Below are positions 44,079 through 55,518 of a stretch of DNA of 64,000 bases, in pieces. Within the stretch, counting starts at the first letter, position 1. Each line of letters starts with the position of its first letter. The DNA lies in assembly GCA_013115135.1 (NCBI GenBank), contig JABANP010000175.1, positions 1 to 64,000 on the forward strand, in the 5' to 3' direction. The notes below the pieces were generated by a model. It saw only the letters and a list, made by a program, of their open reading frames with translations. It did no database searches and was not told where the DNA came from. The position numbers were made by a program, and so were the translations under genes. The DNA comes from Perkinsus olseni. Its lineage: Eukaryota; Perkinsozoa; Perkinsida; Perkinsidae.

Positions 44079-47000
44079 TTAAGCAAATCTGCTAACGCTA
44101 CTCGCTTCGCTCCGCCGAGCCCTGTAGGAGCTGCCTTCCCCTCCAGGGTCACTAAGCAGGAGGCTATGACCATACCCAGCAGCACAGGCCCCCATCCTAA
44201 CCGCACCGATAGATCCGACAACGGATGGTACGTACTCGCAAGACTGCCGAGATCTTCTCGGAGGAGGGGCCTTGGCTATCCAGGACCCACTGGACTTGGC
44301 AGGAGGGTTCAACAGCCCCAGCTGGCCATAGCAGTCGGAACCCCATGCATACACCTGACCCTGCGCGTCGATCGCCAGGACGTGAGCAAAGCCACAAGAT
44401 ACGTTCTTGAACCGTTTGCCAGGAGGAACATTAGAAACCTTGCGAGGCCTGGTGAGCTCCATCGGGTCCCCTGGGGGAAGTGCTAGCTGGCCACTCTCGT
44501 TGCTACCCCAGGTCCATACATCGCCCAGAGTCGTCAGGCAGGTCGTGAAGGCCCCACCGCAGGAGACAGCCGTGACCACGCCGTCCCTATCAGAACCGAC
44601 CTCCACGACTTTAGGCGTGGGACTGCGACAGCTGTTGCCACCCTGACCAGGGGGGAAGGTATCAGCCGAAAACCCCAGGCCTAGCTGCCCGAACTCCCCC
44701 CAACCCCAACAGTACAGCTGCCCAGCCGCCGTCACCGCAGCCGAGTGAGCCTCCCCGCAGGAGACCGAAGCGAAGGAAATGGAAGATGTCTCGCCAGAGA
44801 GCATAGTAGGGGTGGTGACGATGGTCTCATTCTTGACGTCATAGCAGGCCTCAACGCCGTCGATGCCGAGCTGGCCACCCTCCCCTCTGCCCCAGGCCCA
44901 AAGACGTCCTCGCGTGTCGATAGCAATAGCGTGGTAAGACCCACAACTCACCGCTGCCGCCCTACTGGCCCCATCGCCCAGACTGATCTCGAGCACTCCA
45001 GCGCCAGCGGCACCAACCCTGGTAGAGGTAGGCGACGAGGTCAGATCTCCCAGCTGCCAAAGCCGGCCGTCTTCCGACAGCGCCACAACAGCAGAGGCAG
45101 CGCAGGACACTGTCTCGACTACCACACCTTGCGGAAATCGTGGGATGCTGACCTCAGGGAAAGAAGACCCCCATACGTACAGCCGCCCCTCATCACAGAC
45201 TGCCGCGGATATGCTGTCACCAGCAGACACATCGACTAGCCTGCGCTCCTTCAGGCACATCAGCCTCACCGGCCGAGCTGTCCAGTTCACCGCGCTACTC
45301 GCCTCAGTGATCGATCGGACCCCCAGCTGGTCCCTATCGTTACTACCAAACCCGAAGCATGTCCCTCTGGTGACCTCCTGGGTATCCGAAACCACCGGTG
45401 CCGCTGGGACCTGCTTGTACTCCCTCACAATCTGTCCGACCCCCTGAGGGCTCCGCTGGAAGGCCGCCACCGGGTAGGGCCGGGACAAGTCCATAGCCCA
45501 TGGAAGCCTTCTTATATCAGCATCAGCCATACTGGACGCTAGCACCTCGTCCACCTCCTCATCCCGCAGCGGCCCCCCTGTGAGGTCCCTAGCGGTCTCC
45601 GCTCTGTCAAGGAAGGGTCCACTCTCCACCCTAGGGGGCTCGAAATTCATCCCGTCCCTCGCCGCCTCCCCGCACGCCCGAAATATATCACCGTATTTCT
45701 CGACCTTCAGGACCTCCCCTTTAGCATAAGCGTGCTTGCCCAGTCGCCAGGCCAGCCAAGCCACGATCCTTTCCCCCTGCCCCAACCGGGCCCTCGGGTC
45801 CCCATACCCTCCCCTGCTCACCAGCATCGCCAAGGCTTGCAAAAACAATACCGAAGACAGCTCGGGCGAGTTGCTGCTGCCTGCTGCCACGCCTTTGGCG
45901 CACCACAGACCAGCTAATAGTTCCGGATCCGAGGGCCTAACCGCCAAAACCGACCTCGACAGGTTCGGGAAACATGGCAGCACTCCTGCCGAACCGGACC
46001 TCCTCGCCGCAGACCACGCCCCTTGGAGGACCAGCCGCATCCTGTAGTAGGCAAGGCGGCTGTTGGGGAGGTTCAAGGGCGACGGCAGGCAGCAGGCCAA
46101 CAGCAGTTCCTTCAGAGGCAACCCCGACACCTGCTCCTCCAGCCAGTGGACGCCGAGGGACTCATGGACCTTCACCGCCGCCCTAGAGCTCTCCCCTCGC
46201 CCCTTGGACGAACGGGGCTTCACCGTGTAGACCCTAGAGGGCCTCAGCATTGCCTGCAGCTCTATCATATGCCCCGAGCCTGGCTCCAGCACAGCACCCT
46301 CGACCGCCTGGGAGATGCCCGGTCGCCTCCCTCTGCGCCGAAACAACGTCTTCTCTACCGTACTCTCAGGTAGGACCACCCGCAGCTCCCATGCCATGGC
46401 ACGCAGGAGCTCCGGCGGATCCAGTAGGGCCAAGCCCAGGACCAAGGCCGCCGGGGGCGCCTCCCTCCCCACTGCTGATAACAAAACCGCCAGAGTGACA
46501 TAGAAGGACGAGGCAATGGCCGCGGGGTCGTCGCTAGGCGAGAACTTGCCGTCCCAGGCCGTATTAAAAAGCACGCAGAAGAGAGCCTCGCTGTAAGACA
46601 CCCTCCCCTCAGCCCGGGAGCCGCCACCAGGCAGGGCGTTGCAGTACCGCCGAGCCGTGTACTTGCACGCGCGCGCCACCATGAACACACACCAAGGCAC
46701 CAGCCTGTTGTGCATAAATTTGACCTCCAACGCCCTCCTCTCCCCTCGACACGCCCTCAGCTCCTCGGCCACTATAAATGGCACCGCAGCGAATGTGAGA
46801 TCTAGGTCCTTCAAAGCGGCCTTGCAGACTTCCATCACCGACCCCCCGCGGGCTGCCTCTCTCCGCAACGCCTGGCGGGCCCTCAAACAGACCGCCCTGT
46901 CCGGGCAAGCTGCATCGGGGAAGGACACCCGCAGCGCATAGGGAAATCCGCGAATGTTGAAGTCAACCTCGGATTCTTCCCGCGCTATCGCCTCCACCCT

Positions 47001-47909
47001 CGTCACCCCCAAACTGATCTGCTCCTCCTCCGCAAGGTCCACCCATCCCCACTCGACCTCCTGTCCGCCACTAAAAACACAGGCCTCGTGACACGTATCA
47101 GCATTCCGGAACACCAACACCTGCCCCCTTCGCCTACCACCATCCCGATGCACCCTCAAAGCCTTCACCTCCTCCTCCCTCCCCACCAGCGCGCTGCTCC
47201 ACACAACGACGCCCGGCTCCGTCTCCACCAGACAGACGAACCGGTCCTCAGCCCGCTTCACCTCAGCCTTAGCTCTCCTATGCTCCTCACTATCAGCTGG
47301 AACCCTCCTACAGTACACGCCTGCTGCCACCGCCGCCCCAGCGCTTCTGAACTCCTCAGTCGTGGTAATAATCGCTATTGTGTTCATAAATGCCTCGTCC
47401 AAACAGGACAGCTTCTTCATCAACCTCACAGCGTCATCGACTTTGTTAGACTCCCGAAACAGCAGCTCGAAGGGGAAGTAGTGGGTGTCGTTGGCTAGCT
47501 CCGTCACGAACAGTCCGGCAGCCGCAGCCTCCACGTCCTCCCCCTTCAAAGCCTCCACTTCCCCCACCAACTTCAACACCTTCGAGCTCACACTGCGCCA
47601 CATCCCATTCCAGTCGATCGGGTCCGAGTCGTCAAGGTTTTGCTCTCCGCCCCTCGCCAGGGCCTCTACGACCCTCCACGCTCTGCCATCAGCATCCCCG
47701 ACCCGCCTTTGGTAGAAGGTCCCTACCAAATCTTCCATCTCTTCTTCCCCGCCACTCGAGCTCGCCGGCGGTATACTAGTACCAATCGCATTATCACAGC
47801 CGTCCGTCGCTGCCACCGCTGGGCCCTTGGACTCGATCCGAGCAGGACCCTCCGCAGGTGGCGGTGCTGTTGCGGAGGAACTCCTACAGAAGGAGGCACC
47901 ACACCCCAT
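44079..47909 (-). CDS. Large RCC1-repeat protein with N-myristoylation signal (1276 aa)
   Basis: Uninterrupted frame of 1277 codons, unusual beside intron-rich neighbours. ATG at 47909 is chosen because it creates MGCGASFC, a strong N-myristoylation plus palmitoylation start; the 29 codons upstream in frame would bury it. Residues about 848-1260 carry RCC1-type blades: CFGFGSNDRDQLG, GRLYVWGSSF, GRLWAWGRGEGGQLG, GQLYCWGWGEFGQLGLG, GDVWTWGSNESGQLALP, GQVYAWGSDCYGQLGLL, each preceded by a VSCG/AHSAA-type strand. This predicts a seven-bladed propeller. The 850-residue N-terminal part is unrecognised. I infer a membrane-tethered scaffold or exchange-factor-like protein. No HECT or FYVE domain is present. 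Confidence 0.85.
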   Translation of the reverse strand: MGCGASFCRSSSATAPPPAEGPARIESKGPAVAATDGCDNAIGTSIPPASSSGGEEEMEDLVGTFYQRRVGDADGRAWRVVEALARGGEQNLDDSDPIDWNGMWRSVSSKVLKLVGEVEALKGEDVEAAAAGLFVTELANDTHYFPFELLFRESNKVDDAVRLMKKLSCLDEAFMNTIAIITTTEEFRSAGAAVAAGVYCRRVPADSEEHRRAKAEVKRAEDRFVCLVETEPGVVVWSSALVGREEEVKALRVHRDGGRRRGQVLVFRNADTCHEACVFSGGQEVEWGWVDLAEEEQISLGVTRVEAIAREESEVDFNIRGFPYALRVSFPDAACPDRAVCLRARQALRREAARGGSVMEVCKAALKDLDLTFAAVPFIVAEELRACRGERRALEVKFMHNRLVPWCVFMVARACKYTARRYCNALPGGGSRAEGRVSYSEALFCVLFNTAWDGKFSPSDDPAAIASSFYVTLAVLLSAVGREAPPAALVLGLALLDPPELLRAMAWELRVVLPESTVEKTLFRRRGRRPGISQAVEGAVLEPGSGHMIELQAMLRPSRVYTVKPRSSKGRGESSRAAVKVHESLGVHWLEEQVSGLPLKELLLACCLPSPLNLPNSRLAYYRMRLVLQGAWSAARRSGSAGVLPCFPNLSRSVLAVRPSDPELLAGLWCAKGVAAGSSNSPELSSVLFLQALAMLVSRGGYGDPRARLGQGERIVAWLAWRLGKHAYAKGEVLKVEKYGDIFRACGEAARDGMNFEPPRVESGPFLDRAETARDLTGGPLRDEEVDEVLASSMADADIRRLPWAMDLSRPYPVAAFQRSPQGVGQIVREYKQVPAAPVVSDTQEVTRGTCFGFGSNDRDQLGVRSITEASSAVNWTARPVRLMCLKERRLVDVSAGDSISAAVCDEGRLYVWGSSFPEVSIPRFPQGVVVETVSCAASAVVALSEDGRLWQLGDLTSSPTSTRVGAAGAGVLEISLGDGASRAAAVSCGSYHAIAIDTRGRLWAWGRGEGGQLGIDGVEACYDVKNETIVTTPTMLSGETSSISFASVSCGEAHSAAVTAAGQLYCWGWGEFGQLGLGFSADTFPPGQGGNSCRSPTPKVVEVGSDRDGVVTAVSCGGAFTTCLTTLGDVWTWGSNESGQLALPPGDPMELTRPRKVSNVPPGKRFKNVSCGFAHVLAIDAQGQVYAWGSDCYGQLGLLNPPAKSSGSWIAKAPPPRRSRQSCEYVPSVVGSIGAVRMGACAAGYGHSLLLSDPGGEGSSYRARRSEASSVSRFA

Positions 47910-48093
47910 AATAACGAAATAGAAACAAAGCTGATTTGTAGGACACTCGAAGGTGATGAGGCAGAGACTTAAGAGAGAGGGCGGCATTGATCTCATGGAG
48001 CCTCTCTCCCAAGACGCAACCCTCGCGCGCCACGAAATTCAACAGAGACACAGCAGAGAAACCACACTTGAGGAATTCACACGTTAAATATTA

Positions 48094-51000
48094 TCAGTCG
48101 TCCAACTGCTTCACATAAACCCTCCAGCCGGCAGCCCCATGCCTGGCAGACCTACCAAGAGAACGTTCACTCCCACCCACACGCCTCCCTCTAGTACCAC
48201 TCCTTTCCGAAATCATCCGCGCGTCACTGCCAGAGGGGGCTACCAGAGCCTCCGTCAACAACACCGATGCCGCCGTGGCTGACGCTACTCGTACGACCGA
48301 CTCGACTACCAGCGCTGAGACAGCGAGAATTGAGACTGATAGGCCGATAGGTGCTGAACTAACCTGGATCGAGGATTCCTGCCGATGGGAGATCCTCAAG
48401 GCGCCCCCGAATAGCGTTGTAGCCGATGCCCGGATTGCCGCTGCTCCGCTGCACCTGGGCAGATGAGAGACATCTTGTGGATACACTGAGGGGGTTGTCC
48501 TCTCCCGCTGCCGATTAATATGAGTTGAGAGATAGGAATTCGGGAAAAGTTGGTATCAGCGTATAAAAAAGAACAAAAATCACCATCCGTAAGCGTCTCT
48601 GATTCGTCTAACAGTATCACCTCTCCACACCGCTCCACCACAGCGTCCCCATCAGCTCCGCTATTCTCTGCTATCTGCCACATCACCCTTGGCAAGGCCT
48701 CAACCAGCAGCCGATACCCAGCCGTCCAGGAGGGTGACTCCTCCCGACCCATCACCCCCTTCCCCAATGCCCCAGCAGCAGCCAAGAGAGCGGCCCCTCC
48801 CCCAGGCAACACCCCTCCCTTCATAGCCGCCTTCAGCGCACCAATGCCATCCTCATACCGCAGGCCCTTGTCCCTCACCACCAACTGATACCACAGATCC
48901 TCGTCTACCCCCTCCTACCCGGAAGCCTACCTCAGAGTCACCAGCTATCCTGATAGCTGCCACACCGCCCTTTAGGGAGGCCTGCCGACTCTGCAGCTTC
49001 GATTGTTCGTACCTGGTCATCCGGATCATGAACTACAATGAACCCTTCGGAGACAGCACCTTGAGGTCGACTGCTTGATCTCAGCCCTGAGCTCTGCTGC
49101 CCTAGCATCAACCCTCTCCTGGCTATCCTCAGTCAACTTGATAACAGTACGGGACTTGCCAACACTAACCGATGAGGCCTTGCCTGAGGAGAACTTTCTC
49201 AACCCTCCGATGTCTCTTGAAAAAATTTCTAATTTTTCGCTTCCAGTGAAACCAGTCTTACAGGATTCTCCCGGACGTACTAGCATAAGAGAGAAGCTAA
49301 TCCTTGGCGTCTATACATAGGTCTGGTCCTTGGGTCTGTATAAAATGAGGTATATTATCAACGTTAGGTCCCAGATCTAAAATACCGATAATAGCCACTG
49401 GTGTTAATAAGATAATCTCTCTACTTATGAGAAGCCCACTTATCCGAACTTCAGCTTACACCAGACGTAGACAAAACTGGTCGGAGAACTGCCTTACCAA
49501 AGTCCGTCCCCTCAGCCTCATGCAGTCGCTTCAACCTCCGCTCTCCGACCACCGACGCTCCCGTAGCCGCCGCAAGGTCCTCCTAAACCCCACAGCACTT
49601 CCCCCGGCCAGACCCTCCTCCCTTGCCCCTACCAATCGCCTCGTTCGCTCCACTCCGTACCCCGGTGCCTTCACACAGACCATCCTCGGCACTTGGCCCG
49701 ACATCACTGACAGCAGCACCGTACGGATGACAGCTGGCGAGAACTCATCAGCTAGGATCAACAGCGGCGTCTGAGGGGAATCATCCGCTGTTCGCGCTCC
49801 CACAGGCATCAACTACCTTCGCCTCGGTAGCCGCCTTCAGCGCTGGTATGAGATCTTGGGGCTCCTCTATCCGTCCCTCGACCAACAACAAAGACACTTT
49901 CCCTTCCAAAACACACTGGCCCGGTTTCCAATCGCTCCTATCCGAGGCAGCCGTCGCGAACTGTGATGATTCATAACCTCGGTCGAAGGTGTAGCCATCC
50001 GTGAACCTGAAGGGCCCCACCTCAAGCACCCCCACCAAGTAGCGGAGAGCTGCAGCTGTATGAACAAAGTCTCATAAAGCTTAAGGCAAGCATCGGAGTC
50101 CGATGATCGGGCTATAATGAACAAGGACAAGACAACAACAGCAGCAAGAAGAAGAACCCCAGCCCAGCACTACTCCACAGTATCCTGCTCACTGCCATCT
50201 CTCGACTCCTCGACCGTGACCTCTCCCTCATACCCAACATGGGCGAAGGCAGTCGCGAGTATCTAGACGACTGGTAAGACCACGACCTTGCAGCCTGCAT
50301 GCCCCTGACTACCCTCGCCATCTCAGCGTCCCCTGTGCTGACCGCTGCGATCTGCGCCAAGGCCTCCTTACCCCGCTTCAACGGATGGGCCATCTCGTGC
50401 AGCAATGACACGCAGTCGTTCGCTGCGACCTCCAAACCTGAGCTCACCAACACGATGGACGGGAACGCACAGTCATCACCCTGCTAGAGGGAGGGTAACC
50501 TAGCCACAGCCAAGCTGATACTAAACTGGAGGAGAAATCTAATAAATTTTCTACGTTAGCAAAACTTTATTTTCATTCTTGATGGACTTTGAACGCGGCT
50601 CGGCCGGACAGGCCCTACACTGCAGCAGTCCATTAAGAAGTCACCAAGCAATTCCCTTGACGCTACACAGTGACGAGATATCGAAGGCAGCGGGAATATC
50701 GAACGCCCCAAATGATACTAAGCTCGGCAGTGCTCCCCCCGAAGCAGAGGCTGCCAGGCGACTGCCGATATTACCTTTCTTGATCTCCACGGCGTTAGAG
50801 GTCGTCGAGTTGGCCATAACTTCCAAGCCCTTATTAATCAGGTACTGCGTAAGCACCGCCGTCGAGGAGGTCCCATCTGCCACTAAAGCTACCGCCCGTA
50901 GCCATCACCCTCCACCCTACCTCCAGTGGACACCTCGCTCTTGGACGCAGCCGACGCCAGAATCTCTGCTCCAATAGCATCTACAGCCACAACAACAACG

Positions 51001-51768
51001 ATTGGAACCTTCCTTCTATCTGAGCTCTGGCGCAAGAATCAGGACGATGTATTGGCGGTGTGGTACGGGTCGACTACAGCTCCGCTTAAAGAGGTTGACC
51101 ACCCTGGCGTCTAAATTTGCGGCTATAGGGTCTATACGACCGATATTGAGAAGAAAAAGGACCGTTTCTTAACGGAGCAGCAGCAGCAGGGCTGGGCCAA
51201 ACTCCGGTCAGTACCTTTGGAGCCCACTTGCATGCTCAATCGCTTGGCCATATCCTTAGCGATAGTCGCACCGTCATTGACTATCTTAACTCGAGTCCGG
51301 TCAGAGACGCCCCCCTCCGTCAGCACTACATTACGACCTTGAGGGCCCAGCGTTACCTAGCACAGACACCGTACCACTAGCCGAGAATCCAAGGTTGACG
51401 CTGGCATGCGGCAGTGAGCTAAGATACCCTCTCCTTCAACCCCTCACTACCTTCACAGCATCAGCTACAAGATTGAGACCGCGCAGGAGGGAGTCTCTTG
51501 CATCAGCCCCGAAGTCCACAATAGCCTCCGAGGCCCCTCGCAGCGCCGTAGGGTTCTACCACGATGGCGATTCTCAAGCAAAATGGCAGCACAGCAGAGG
51601 CCTTACCAATGGTCCCAGGGCCCCGGGGGGGAGAGGGGCCGCAAAGAGTGCCTCAGTACTGAGCTTGAGGACGTCCCATGCTGTCACGCACAGAGCAGCT
51701 ACTACGATCAGGGACAACACTGCCGGAAGCCTCGACCGTCGACTCCGCCGCCGCCGCTCTTGCTGCAT
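48094..51768 (-). CDS. CPN60: Plastid-type chaperonin 60 with bipartite leader
   Basis: A GroEL/Hsp60-family chaperonin. Exon 1 (51607-51768, 54 codons) starts MQQERRRRSRRSR, then a hydrophobic core LPAVLSLIVVAALCVTA (residues 14-30) and a transit-like stretch with FAAP at 42-45. A 51-nt intron leads to exon 2 with EAIVDFGADARDSLLRGLNL, and a 94-nt intron to VTLGPQGRNVVLTEGG. Then DGATIAKDMAKR, DGTSSTAVLTQYLINKGLEV, GRIEEPQDLIPAL, SVMSGQVPRMVCVKAPGYG, KSRTVIKLTEDSQERVDARA, GGVLPGGGAALLAAAGAL and VRVASATAASVLLTEALV. The sequence is divergent and has no GGM tail, unlike typical mitochondrial Hsp60. Leader and tail together suggest a relict plastid chaperonin. Several middle exon borders are unresolved. 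Confidence 0.85.
51607..51768 (-). other. CPN60 exon 1: signal peptide plus transit-like peptide
   Basis: The first ATG in this frame after an upstream TGA (near 51885) is at 51768. The encoded segment is a strongly basic start, a 17-residue hydrophobic core, then LKLSTEALFAAPLPPGALGP. The FAAP resembles the FVAP-type motif known at the start of dinoflagellate plastid transit peptides. Confidence 0.6.
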
Positions 51769-51964
51769 CAGAAAACTGGCAAAACTCGAGCTTATTGACC
51801 GCCACCGGTGAGAACTCAATCTCAAGAGAGAAGCAGAAAAAGTATGCAGTACAAGACGGCAAGAATACGGCTGAACAAAAGTCGATGATGATCAAACAAT
51901 CGCACAGTAGCAATACGGAAATCTTCAATGGTATAAGGCGACAGCACTCCCAAGCGACAGGCTG

Positions 51965-54900
51965 CTACCGACCCGCTCCGCCGAACATAGCCCACATGTT
52001 CTTCTCGCAGCGTCTGATGGTGGTGTCCCTGTACCGCCGGAGGGCCTTCACACACCTCTGCATGGTCACTCGATGGCCCGGGTTGTAGACCCAGCAACGC
52101 TCGGTCATGCGCTTCAGCAAGGGGCTCATCTTGGCGTTGATGCAGCCGTTACCGATGTAGCGTCCGGGATGGAGACCGCACATGCCGACAGCGGCCACCA
52201 TCTCACTATGAGAGCACATCCTCCAGGGTATCTTAGGTTGACCATAGCTCATGACGGAATCCTCACCCTGCCTACCTCCCTGTTCACCATCTCCCACACT
52301 ATGCAGGCCCAGGACCATACGTCACTCGGCGTGCTGATGTCGTCGTCTCGCAGACTCTCCGGGCTGGCCCATCCGAAAGTACACATTCGCCTTTGATACC
52401 TGTCCGGCAGCAATGACAACAACAACCGTCCCTGCTGCTTCTCCGTCGTCGCGAGAAGGGACGCAAAGGCGCATAACGAGTAACAATCCCCTCGGCGTCC
52501 TCACCTGGGCACCACTCTGCTCGCCGAGTGGCCGAAGTCGCACAGCTTGGCCGTAGGCGGTTTGCTTCTCAGATCCACCAGCACGTTCGGGCTCTTAACA
52601 TCCCCATGTATCAAATAATGGCGATGCATGTAAGCCAACCCGCACGCGATATCCAGTGCAAAATTGTGTACCGCTTTCGAGTCCAAGTCCACACTGTCCG
52701 GTCCCGAACTGGTGGGGCCATAAATGATAGCAGGCAGTGAGCTCTCAAGCAACTGGGTCGCAAGGAACCTTTTCGAGTAGGTCTCCGTGTTCGGATCTGC
52801 AGCTATTCCCGCCAAAGACACCACATTCTTGTGGCCACACACTGCATGCAGGACATAAGATTCCCTCAGCAGCTCCGTGGCGTTCTCCAGAGTAGTCTCA
52901 GAGCCCACCTGCTCCTTCAAAGCAAGGTACTCAACACTGGAGGTATTGAACGTTCGACTCATGCTGCCCGTCATGGCCGCGGCCGCCGAGCTCATACCGC
53001 TCCTCGGACTCTGCAGCTCGGAAATCGAGATGGGTATCGCCATGGCAGCCGATTTGATCATCGGAGGACTGCTGGGGCAGACCGATGGCAGGCGAGGCCG
53101 CATCGCTTCGTCCTTCTGTGAGGCGAGTCTGTTTCGGCCGCTCAAGTGCCGACTACCGCTCCGAGATCGATGTCGTTTGATCGTGTACTGGGCGTACTGT
53201 ACCCGACCGTAGGCCCCCTCCCCGATGGTGTCGATGATGTTGATTTGCTGCATTGGGAGGTGCTTGTCGGCTAGCACAGGGTTACTCAGAGCATCCGTTA
53301 CTGCTACTGGGGACCTCATATGCCGGTCTATGCTGCATGCCTGAACAACAAGGAGGAGAGTGAGTACCACACTTCGCCCAATTCATCGCGACGATGTCCC
53401 CTTCAAACGCCATCGACCAACACATCGCCCGTAAACTCGCAGCCCCCTGCGTAGTACCTTAAGCAGCACCTGTTGCATCCTCTCCACGGCGTTCACTTGA
53501 GCTAGCGTCATGTCCAACTCCTCGGCCGCAGTCCCATTGTGGAGCATTCTCTCGAGATCCTCACCATCATACGACTTAGCCGACATCAACAACGCCGATC
53601 GCCTCAGTCCCATCAACTCCAACCAGGCCGCGATCTCGAATCGGTCCATGCAGTGCAACGGTAATATCGCAGAATCGTACAGCTCCGGCAGGTCCGGGCC
53701 TGCTTGCAGCGGCACGCCCGTCACCGGGCTCAACCCGATCACGTGGTAGCGCCATTGCTCAGCTCGTCTAACGTGAGCGGTGTAGACGCACTCCTGCCGT
53801 CTGTTGCCGTTCTGATCCGTCGTCACCCAGACCGAGTTGATCGGCTGCGTGAAGGGGGATATCGACATGCCGATCTTCAGCTCGCCCGTCTCGAACCGTC
53901 CCATCTTCCATACCGCATCTTCGGTAACCTTGAAGCCATAGCCAGTGAACTCATCCTGTTGCCAGTCACCCTCGAAGGTCTCTGCACTGAGCTCGCCAAC
54001 ATGCGCCGCTTCTCCCTGTACCCAATACCGTCCAAAGCCTTCTCTACGGCCTTCGACCAAGGACCCGGTGTACGCTCCTCGCCTCGGGTCATTCTCGTAC
54101 CACACGGAGCCGTAACCGGTAATTTTATCTTGGTCAGGATCGAAATTTTCGCGCAGCCACCGCGGGAACTGCCCCAGAGGGTGCAGAGGTCCCTCGGCCG
54201 GCAGCAGAGTGGAAAACCGGGCCCGAAAGACGGCTGCGGCCCGAGGGGCGTAGGTCGATATCACATAGCGGTTATTTACAAATTTTCCATCAGAAGTAAC
54301 CAGCTCAGCCTGGCGTACTTTGAATCCGGCCGTCATGATTAATAGATGGAGGAAGGCGGCCAACCCGGCCTGGTTCACGCTGGTGACCTCCGCTTCAAAA
54401 ATATAACCCCAAATCCCGGGCCGCCGAGGGCGATAGCCGTGATGGCGCGGCAAGGCTACCGGCCGATCACACCGAGTTCGCGGCCATTCCAAAGGTAAGT
54501 TACGGATGGAGTGGTAGCTGTCGATAAGTTTGAATTTTTTCAAGGATATCAGATCTTCTATACCTGATAGCGACAGCTTCACTGCACGAACAACGCGACG
54601 AAGCTAGTACATAGTAGGCCGTTCTCTGGGGCCTCGTCGGTCGGCCCCTCCGTGGGGCTTTTACCGATGTCATATGAGTGGGCATTCTGCATGACGCACC
54701 TGAGAGTTATCATAGGGATCAGCGAGATGCAGTATGATACTACTCGAGATCATGGCGAAGGGAATCAAAGGTCGGAGCCTGCTGATCGTCGAAGGCGCTG
54801 GTTGCTGGTGCCAGTCCGAAATACCCGACAAAACCGATACCTCCACGACCGCCAGAGTAATCATAGAAACTCTGAGAGTATCCATAGGTTGATCATGGAA

Positions 54901-55518
54901 AGATACAAAACAGCTCACCTTGCTTGCCACTGGGTTGCCTAGCAGATCCCCATCGCCCATCATGTATATCCGCCCACGGAGCATGTCCATGCCCCTCCAA
55001 GCCAGCCACGTTAGCATCCTCTGCAGTATCCTATCAGTGAGATCTGCTGCATGCAACTGGACCACCTCATCTTCCTTCGATATATGCCGACAATCCACCG
55101 AGGCCCGCACCACCGGGTTGGTCCGATCAACCGCCGTAAGACTGACCAACCTCGGAGGGGGGTTATAGAACGACGTAGGCGGCTGAGGGATGGCAACCAC
55201 CGCCGACCCTACATGGAAAGAAGTCATCATCACCACGACGCGCAACCCCCTTTCATTACGCCTTCTAGCCGCCGACCAACTTTGCCCGCTCGTTTTTCTA
55301 CTGCCGGTGGCCTCAGTGTTATCAGTGCCATTGTGAGTGTCCTGCTTCTGGTCGTCCTCATCGTCGTCGTCCAAGCCCTTCATCTCGAACGACATATACC
55401 CGGCAGCAGAGCGATCGCTACGGTACTTCTGTGCTGCATAGGATACGGACTCGGCTGAGGATGTTAGGCTATCCACGGACCCAGCACGACCTCGATTACG
55501 GTTCGCCACGGTCATCAT
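51965..55518 (-). CDS. ACT-MORN-SAM-protein kinase fusion
   Basis: ATG at 55518. Exon 1 (54919-55518, exactly 200 codons) ends in an ACT-like region (VVQLHAADLTDRILQRMLTW then MLRGRIYMMGDG). The next large exon has a second ACT-like fold (AEVTSVNQAGLAAFLHLLIM, VRQAELVTSDGKFVNNRYVI), MORN repeats (GAYTGSLVEGRREGFGRYW; FEGDWQQDEFTGYGF) and a SAM-like helix bundle (FEIAAWLELMGLRRSALLMS). After an intron at 53341-53457 comes a kinase: IGEGAYGRVQYAQ, YLALKEQ, HGDVKSPNVLVD (HRD as HGD), KLCDFGHSA, then across 107- and 44-nt introns TFGWASPESL, SDVWSWACIVWEMV, REIPWRM, ending with CW...RVTMQRC. Overall style is tyrosine-kinase-like (TKL). One gene is inferred from phase-0 joins; the region 54560-54918 is unresolved. 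Confidence 0.7.

Noticed and set aside
44745..45239. Plus-strand frame of 164 codons opposite the RCC1 gene
   Set aside because: Antisense shadow of a long GC-rich gene; no protein-like composition.
47088..47498. Plus-strand frame of 136 codons opposite the RCC1 gene
   Set aside because: Antisense shadow, His/Pro-rich from complement of the real coding strand.
48094..51768. Cytosolic CCT (TCP-1) subunit
   Set aside because: Signature segments (FGADAR, TLGPQGRNVV, VKAPGYG, LPGGGAALL) are group I GroEL/Hsp60 features, not group II CCT.
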